From positions 1 through 14,340 of the forward strand of contig JAFMIX010000025.1 in NCBI GenBank assembly GCA_017853785.1: DNA of 14,340 nucleotides, given 5' to 3'. The notes under the pieces were generated by a model that saw only the letters and a program-made list of their open reading frames with translations, did not search any database and was not told where the DNA came from. The DNA is from Verrucomicrobiales bacterium (GTDB lineage: Bacteria > Verrucomicrobiota > Verrucomicrobiia > Limisphaerales > JAFMIX01). Below, in pieces: positions 10,566 through 14,340 of this stretch. The translations under genes and the position numbers were made by a program. Position 1 is the stretch's first letter. Each line of letters opens with the position of its first letter.

Positions 10566-10652
10566 GACGCCGGATAAATTTCCACACCCGGCCCGCCGGC
10601 GAAACAAAAATATCCGTGGGCATCCCGGGCCATCCGTGATTAAAATCGGCGC

Positions 10653-11186
10653 ATGAAGATCGAAGCCTTGCATCTCGGCATGAGCGTCCGCCACCCGCAA
10701 TACGGTGTGGGCAGCGTCAAAACCATCTCCGAAGTCACCGCCGAAATCCTGTTTGATGACGGCACGAAGCGGGTCGTAGCGCCCGATGCCGCCGGACTGG
10801 AACCTGCCGAGCCGCAGCTCGGCGTCATCGGCCTAGCGGTGCCGCTGAAGCAATTCGTGGATGACACGCTCACCGCCGCGCTCGGCAAGCTCGGCCTCGA
10901 CAAGCCCGACGCCGTCGTTGCCCAGCTCGGCACCCGCTGGCACGGCGGCAAGGCGGTGCTGCATCCCGCCGACCCCACGCTCCAGACCAAGGAGATTCCG
11001 CTCGAAACGTTTTTCCACAAGGTCGTGATGATCCGCAACAACCTCCGCGTGCTGGAGCAGAAGATCAACGCGCACGAGAAACTCACCGACGGCGAAAAGG
11101 TCGAGATGCAGCAATACATCACCAAGAGCTACGGCTCGCTCACGACGTTCAACGTGTTGTTCAAGGAGAAGGAGGACCAGTTTTGA
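10653..11186 (+). CDS. Conserved-looking hypothetical protein with N-terminal SH3/Tudor-like segment
   Basis: A 177-residue soluble protein without a name that I can support. Residues ~8-46 (LGMSVRHPQYGVGSVKTISE ... FDDGTKRVV) have the V-x-HP-x-Y-G-x-G-x-V and F-DDG-x-KR pattern of small beta-barrel domains, as in the CarD/TRCF RNA-polymerase-interacting domain and PcrA/UvrD C-terminal Tudor domains. The middle is Ala/Leu-rich. The C-terminal 60 residues (FFHKVVMIRNNLRVLEQKIN ... EKVEMQQYITKSYGSLTTFN) look helical. The stop overlaps the start of the SDR gene (TTGA, 11183-11186), so the two are translationally coupled. It is divergent from the zinc-ribbon gene. The phrase CCATCCGTGATTAA lies 9 nt before the ATG. 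Contact with transcription machinery is only a guess from the N-terminus. Confidence 0.78.
   Translation: MKIEALHLGMSVRHPQYGVGSVKTISEVTAEILFDDGTKRVVAPDAAGLEPAEPQLGVIGLAVPLKQFVDDTLTAALGKLGLDKPDAVVAQLGTRWHGGKAVLHPADPTLQTKEIPLETFFHKVVMIRNNLRVLEQKINAHEKLTDGEKVEMQQYITKSYGSLTTFNVLFKEKEDQF
11169..11175 (+). promoter_or_regulatory. Ribosome-binding site for the SDR gene
   Basis: AAGGAGG lies inside the end of the preceding coding region with a 7-nt gap to TTG 11183-11185. It is the best Shine-Dalgarno in the window and decides the unusual TTG start, since no ATG lies near in that frame. Confidence 0.8.
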
Positions 11187-11974
11187 AAGAAACCGTCCTC
11201 ATCACTGGCGCGTCGTCGGGCATCGGGCTGGAATTGGCCCGCTGCTTCGCCGCCGAAGGTTGCCGGCTCGTGCTCGTGGCGCGCAACAGCGCCGCGCTCG
11301 AAGTGTTGGCCGGGGAATTGCGCCAAGCACACGGCGGCGAGGTGCGCGTGCTGACCGCCGATTTGCGCGTGCCGGAAACGCCGCCGCGCATCTTCAACGC
11401 GCTTCAGGCCGAGGGCATCACCGTGGATGTGTTGGTGAACAACGCCGGGTTCGGCACGCACGGGGATTTTGTGGCGACGCCGCTGGAGCGGCAGTTGGAC
11501 ATGGTGCAGGTGAACGTGACGGCGCTGACGGCGCTGACGGGACTTTTTCTGCCGGGCATGATCGCGCGGCGGCGCGGCGGCGTGATGAACATCGCGTCCG
11601 TCGCCGGCTTCCAACCCGGGCCGCGCATGGCGGTGTATTACGCGACGAAAGCGTTCGTGCTGTCATTCAGCGAGGCGATCGCGGAAGAGCTCGCCGATAG
11701 CGGCGTGACGGTGACGGCGGTCTGTCCCGGCCCGACGAAGACGAACTTCGGAAACGTGGCCAACTTTCGCGGCTCGGACACGGTGTTGCGCGGCGCGATG
11801 ACGGCGGCAGCGGTGGCGCGGCACGGGTATAGGGCGTTTCGGCGCGGGCGGTTCGTGGTGTTGTCCGGCTTCCGGAATTTTGTACCGACGGTGCTGGTGC
11901 GGCTGCTGCCCCGGATCGTCATCCGAAAGATCGTGAAATGGCTGATCACCATCCGCAAACCGGTGCGGGATTGA
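11183..11974 (+). CDS. Short-chain dehydrogenase/reductase (SDR family)
   Basis: NAD(P)-dependent oxidoreductase of 263 residues with the classical SDR layout. The cofactor motif TGASSGIG is at 8-15. NNAG is at 86-89, the catalytic serine at 139 (MNIASVAGF), and Tyr/Lys in YYATK (Y152, K156). The PGPTKTNF motif follows. The acidic or basic residues after the second strand (LVLVARN) with a basic R suggest NADP preference. The C-terminal 25 residues are hydrophobic and basic (LVRLLPRIVIRKIVKWLITI), which may attach the enzyme to the membrane, as in DltE-like or YqjQ-like SDRs. The substrate cannot be inferred. It is coupled to the upstream gene by a 4-nt overlap, with a strong Shine-Dalgarno and a TTG start. 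It ends 83 nt before the convergent tRNA gene. Confidence 0.92.
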   Translation: MKETVLITGASSGIGLELARCFAAEGCRLVLVARNSAALEVLAGELRQAHGGEVRVLTADLRVPETPPRIFNALQAEGITVDVLVNNAGFGTHGDFVATPLERQLDMVQVNVTALTALTGLFLPGMIARRRGGVMNIASVAGFQPGPRMAVYYATKAFVLSFSEAIAEELADSGVTVTAVCPGPTKTNFGNVANFRGSDTVLRGAMTAAAVARHGYRAFRRGRFVVLSGFRNFVPTVLVRLLPRIVIRKIVKWLITIRKPVRD

Positions 11975-12015
11975 AGCGGTCGCTGACGGATAATCTGCCG
12001 GGTATGCTCCACTTG

Positions 12016-12060
12016 GCGAAGGATGGCTTGCCGAGCCAAAGCCCGCAGGGTGAAGGATGG
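12016..12060. repeat. Direct repeat in the tRNA-Val 3' trailer
   Basis: GCGAAGGATGG (12016-12026) and GTGAAGGATGG (12050-12060) differ by one base and are 34 bp apart. The second copy ends in the tRNA's encoded CCA (12058-12060 on the complement). Between them is a GC-rich spacer that can form a short hairpin (GGCTT/AAGCC). This may be trailer processing structure or a remnant of a dispersed repeat. Confidence 0.5.
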
Positions 12061-12132
12061 TGCGCACTGTAGGATTTGAACCTACGACCCCATCCGTGTG
12101 AAGGATATGCTCTACCACTGAGCTAAGCGCGC
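12058..12132 (-). tRNA. tRNA-Val (anticodon CAC)
   Basis: Read on the minus strand, a full cloverleaf of 72 nt plus encoded CCA can be drawn. The acceptor is GCGCGCT pairing with AGTGCGC (one G-U). The D-arm is GCTC/GAGC, the anticodon stem TATCC/GGATG, and the loop TTCACAC, with anticodon CAC at 12098-12100. A 5-nt variable loop follows, then T-arm GTAGG-TTCAAAT-CCTAC and discriminator A. The CAC anticodon reads the valine codon GUG. The 5' end faces the restriction-modification locus and the 3' end faces the SDR gene. No duplicated 3' end was found nearby, so there is no sign of integration at this tRNA within the window. Confidence 0.95.
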
Positions 12133-12268
12133 TACCGAACTGATGTCAGCAAACACGGGCGTTTGGCGACGTGGGCCAAGTATTTCAAAAACACCCCGCC
12201 CGCGCAATCCGTTTCTCGAGACAACCACGAATGGATACGACTGCGCGCGAATGAGGCCAGCGTGCCGC

Positions 12269-12478
12269 TTACTTGAGCAACTCATAAGGGGCCCGCCCAA
12301 GCGCCTTGGCAATCCGAACAATACTATCAAGGGAAATGTTGTATTTGCACCGCTCAACCCCGCTGATGAACGTCCAGTGCATATCGGCCTTCTCGGCCAA
12401 GCCTTCTTGAGTCAGGCCCAGCTTCGTCCGAAATCTGCGGACATTTTCCGCCACGGTTTTGCGGTGTGCACTATCCAT
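12269..12478 (-). CDS. XRE-family HTH regulator, likely restriction-modification controller
   Basis: A 69-residue DNA-binding protein consisting almost wholly of one XRE/Cro-type helix-turn-helix. It reads VAENVRRFRTKLGLTQEGLA, then EKADMHWTFISGVERCKYN, then ISLDSIVRIAKALGRAPYEL. Length and organisation match controller (C) proteins of restriction-modification systems, which activate and then repress their own promoter so that methylation precedes cleavage. It is divergent from the methyltransferase gene, with 97 nt between the starts containing repeats suited to an operator. All expected HTH positions are present, so it looks functional although its partner gene is broken. The start ATG at 12476-12478 gives the typical short N-terminus. 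Confidence 0.87.
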   Translation of the reverse strand: MDSAHRKTVAENVRRFRTKLGLTQEGLAEKADMHWTFISGVERCKYNISLDSIVRIAKALGRAPYELLK

Positions 12479-12481
12479 CCG

Positions 12482-12524
12482 AAACCAAATTGGCGGAAAT
12501 TGGTTTTGACAAACATAGACTATG
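12482..12524. promoter_or_regulatory. Candidate operator/promoter between regulator and methyltransferase
   Basis: Several ordered elements lie directly upstream of both genes. AAATTGG occurs twice exactly 10 bp apart (12487-12493, 12497-12503). AAACCAA (12482-12488) and TTGGTTT (12500-12506) form an inverted repeat. A perfect -35-like TTGACA (12506-12511) points towards the methyltransferase. CATAG-A-CTATG (12514-12524) is a perfect 11-bp palindrome recalling C-box half-sites. No good -10 could be placed 17 bp from TTGACA. Binding by the adjacent XRE protein is inferred. Confidence 0.5.
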
Positions 12525-12575
12525 GCCCTTTTGAGTATGCAACTACCTCACTGACGGTTCGTTAGTTGGGTGTTT

Positions 12576-14226
12576 ATGAACAGTCTTTACTACGGCGACA
12601 ATCTCGATGTTCTCCGCGAACATATCGCGGACGAATCCGTTGACCTCATCTACCTCGACCCGCCGTTCAATTCCAAGCGCGACTACAATCTCCTGTTCAT
12701 ATCGTCCAAGGGACACGAGAGCGAGGCGCAGATCACGGCCTTTGAAGACTCGTGGCATTGGGGCGAACAGGCCGAGCGCGAGTTCGATGAACTGGTGCAC
12801 GCGCCCAACACCGACGTCTCCGAGATGATGCAGGCGCTCCGCCGTTTCCTCGGCGAGAACGACATGATGGCCTACCTCACCATGATGGCCAACCGCCTGC
12901 TCCAGCTCCACCGCGTCCTCAAACCCACCGGCTCGCCCTACCTCCACTGCGACCCCACCGCCTCCCATTATTTGAAAATCGTCCTCGATGGCGTCTTCGG
13001 AAAAGAGAATTACCAAAACGAAATTATCTGGAAGCGAACAACAACTCACAGCGATAGCAAAACGTGGAGTCGCGTTGCCGACACAATTTTCTTTTACACA
13101 AGGAGCGATAGGTTCACATGGAATACTCCGCGTGACGAGCACTCTGAATAATACCGTGACACTAAATACCGTTACGACGACGAAGAAGGACGCGGGATTT
13201 ACCGACTCGACAACATGACGAGTCCAAATCCAAGACCGAACATGATGTATGAGTGGAAAGGTTTTCCATTTCCCGAAAGGGCTGGCGTTATTCGCGTGAG
13301 ACAATGGCAAAGCTGGATGAGGAAGGACGAGTTTGGTATCCGAAAATGAAATCTGGCGAGTTAGACACGACAAAACGTCCGCAGTTAAAGCGTTATCTTG
13401 ATGAGATGGAAGGCGGCGTAATGGGAACGGTCTGGAATGATATTTTTCCCATTAACTCGCAAGCCCAAGAACGTCTCGGCTACCCGACGCAAAAGCCATT
13501 GGCCTTGTTGGAACACATCATTGCCGCCAGCAGCAACGAAGGCGACGTGGTGCTCGTCCCGTTCTGCGGCTGCGGCACGGCCGTTCACGCCGCGCAGAAG
13601 CTCAACCGCCAATGGATCGGCATCGACATCACACACCTCGCCATATCGCTCATCCAGAAACGGCTCAAAGACGCCTTCAAAACCGGCCTCACGTTTGAGA
13701 TCCACGGCACCCCCAAAGACCTCGACGCCGCGCGCGACCTCGCCATGCGGGACAAATACCAGTTCCAATGGTGGGCCGTGTCACTCGTGGAAGCCCAGCC
13801 TTTCCAAGGCAAGAAAAAGGGCGCGGACGGCGGCATTGACGGTCTGAAATTCTTCGGCGACTACATCCATGAAGATGAAAAAGTCAGAAGGGACAAGTTC
13901 AAGACCTGCAAAATCGTTGTCAGCTAAAGGGCGGCGGCATCAAAGCCGATGACGTGCGCGCCTTGAACCACGTCCGGGAACGCGAGGCGGCAGAGATTGC
14001 CTTGTTCATCTCATTGGAAGAGCCGACGCGCGGCATGATTGCCGACGCAGCAAGCGCGGGATTTTATGAGGATGGTGCGGGTCGAAAGTTTCCTCGCGTG
14101 CAACTGTTGACCATCGAAGGCCTGCTCTCCGGCCAGCAACGCGCCGAGCATCCCGACCACCAGCCGGATTTGAATTTCAAGAAGGCAAAAGCTGAAAGCA
14201 GCGCGGCGCAGAAGGAATTGATTTAG
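12576..14226 (+). pseudogene. Broken DNA methyltransferase-endonuclease fusion (beta-class N6/N4 MTase with Mrr-like domain)
   Basis: Read across three frames, the segments rebuild one long protein of about 550 residues. First frame: MNSLYYGDNLDVLREHI, catalytic DPPF (residues 28-31), then HCDPTASHYLKIVLD and the start of the target-recognition region. TAA at 13149-13151 interrupts it, but homologous sequence continues in the same frame (YRDTKYRYDDEEGRGIYRLD). Near 13276-13280 (gaaaggg) one base is missing and the reading moves to KGWRYSRETMAKL, NSQAQERLGYPTQKPLALLE and PFCGCGT (AdoMet motif). KKGADGGIDG, the start of a PD-(D/E)xK Mrr-like nuclease domain, follows. Near 13924 another base is missing and the reading moves to VKGGGIKADDVRALN and LTIEGLLSG. 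Motif order (IV before I) marks the beta class. The usual Asp of DPFCGCGT is Val. Unlikely to be active as written; TTG/GTG restarts could give fragments. Confidence 0.87.
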
Positions 14227-14254
14227 TTTTCTCTGCGCCTTCGCGTCTCTGCGT

Positions 14255-14340
14255 TTAATTCTTGTTCACCACCGCCAGCAGATGTTGCAGGAACGTCACG
14301 TTGTCCGCCTGCACGTAGTTCATCGCGCCGCCCATGCGGG
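14255..14340 (-). CDS. C-terminal end of an unidentified protein (partial)
   Basis: Reading the minus strand from the window edge gives an open stretch, MGGAMNYVQADNVTFLQHLL then AVVNKN, ending at TAA 14255-14257. Its composition looks coding and it is convergent with the broken methyltransferase gene, but about 28 codons are too few to assign a family. The 28-nt gap to the upstream pseudogene contains the tandem-like phrase CTCTGCGCCTTCGCGTCTCT. Confidence 0.45.
   Translation of the reverse strand, partial: RMGGAMNYVQADNVTFLQHLLAVVNKN

Noticed and set aside
12016..12060. Possible CRISPR or tandem repeat array beside the tRNA
   Set aside because: Only two 11-bp near-identical units are present; no array, spacers of regular length or cas genes are seen.
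12058..12132. tRNA-Val as the attachment site of the restriction-modification island
   Set aside because: The 5' end of the tRNA faces the island, whereas integrases normally use the 3' end. No duplicated tRNA segment or integrase gene is visible in the window.

Overview
The window looks like a chromosomal segment of a GC-rich bacterium, most likely Verrucomicrobiota (Limisphaerales/Pedosphaera-like). This is an inference. It rests on the pairing of a Tat-signalled Gfo/Idh/MocA oxidoreductase with a sugar-phosphate isomerase, on RNase HIII, on near-absence of Shine-Dalgarno sequences with several TTG/GTG starts, and on short intergenic inverted-repeat elements of a type I associate with that phylum. 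No rRNA, CRISPR array or complete transposon is visible.

Layout. 1-1311, minus strand: ribosomal protein L31 (rpmE) and RNase HIII (rnhC). 1412-2392, minus: a heavily decayed hybrid pseudogene whose Gfo/Idh/MocA front is joined to a sugar-phosphate isomerase/epimerase tail. 2697-4828, plus: a Uup-type ABC-F ATPase and a DUF2892 membrane protein. 4890-5044: a frameshifted scrap of the C-terminus of a GltD-like flavoprotein. 5187-5831, plus: two small exported cysteine-rich proteins, the second closed by a very strong terminator. 5939-6700, plus: a TerC-family metal transporter. 6708-6774: a 67-bp inverted-repeat element between convergent genes. 6780-10136, minus: mfd, which carries an in-frame 72-bp palindromic repeat insertion. 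10179-10565, minus: a zinc-ribbon protein. 10653-11974, plus: a 177-aa SH3/Tudor-like protein overlapping a short-chain dehydrogenase. 12058-12132, minus: tRNA-Val(CAC). 12269-14226: a restriction-modification locus with an intact XRE/C-protein-like regulator, divergent from a methyltransferase-nuclease fusion gene broken by one nonsense and two frameshift lesions. 14255-end: the tail of a further minus-strand gene.

How the genes relate. Mfd, Uup and RNase HIII are ordinary genome-maintenance functions. The small Cys-rich proteins and TerC could form a metal-handling neighbourhood, but a terminator separates them. The restriction-modification locus is an accessory island. Its methyltransferase has a target-recognition segment of about 47% GC between flanks of about 70%, and the regulator keeps a well-formed candidate operator although the enzyme appears dead. 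Lesions are confined to the three pseudogenes, while mfd (3.36 kb) and uup (1.9 kb) are open throughout, so they look like real decay and not general sequencing error. I found no wholly new multi-gene system. The most unusual items are the in-frame repeat inside mfd, the fused pseudogene, the AT-rich recognition cassette with its orphaned regulator, and the Cys-rich exported pair.
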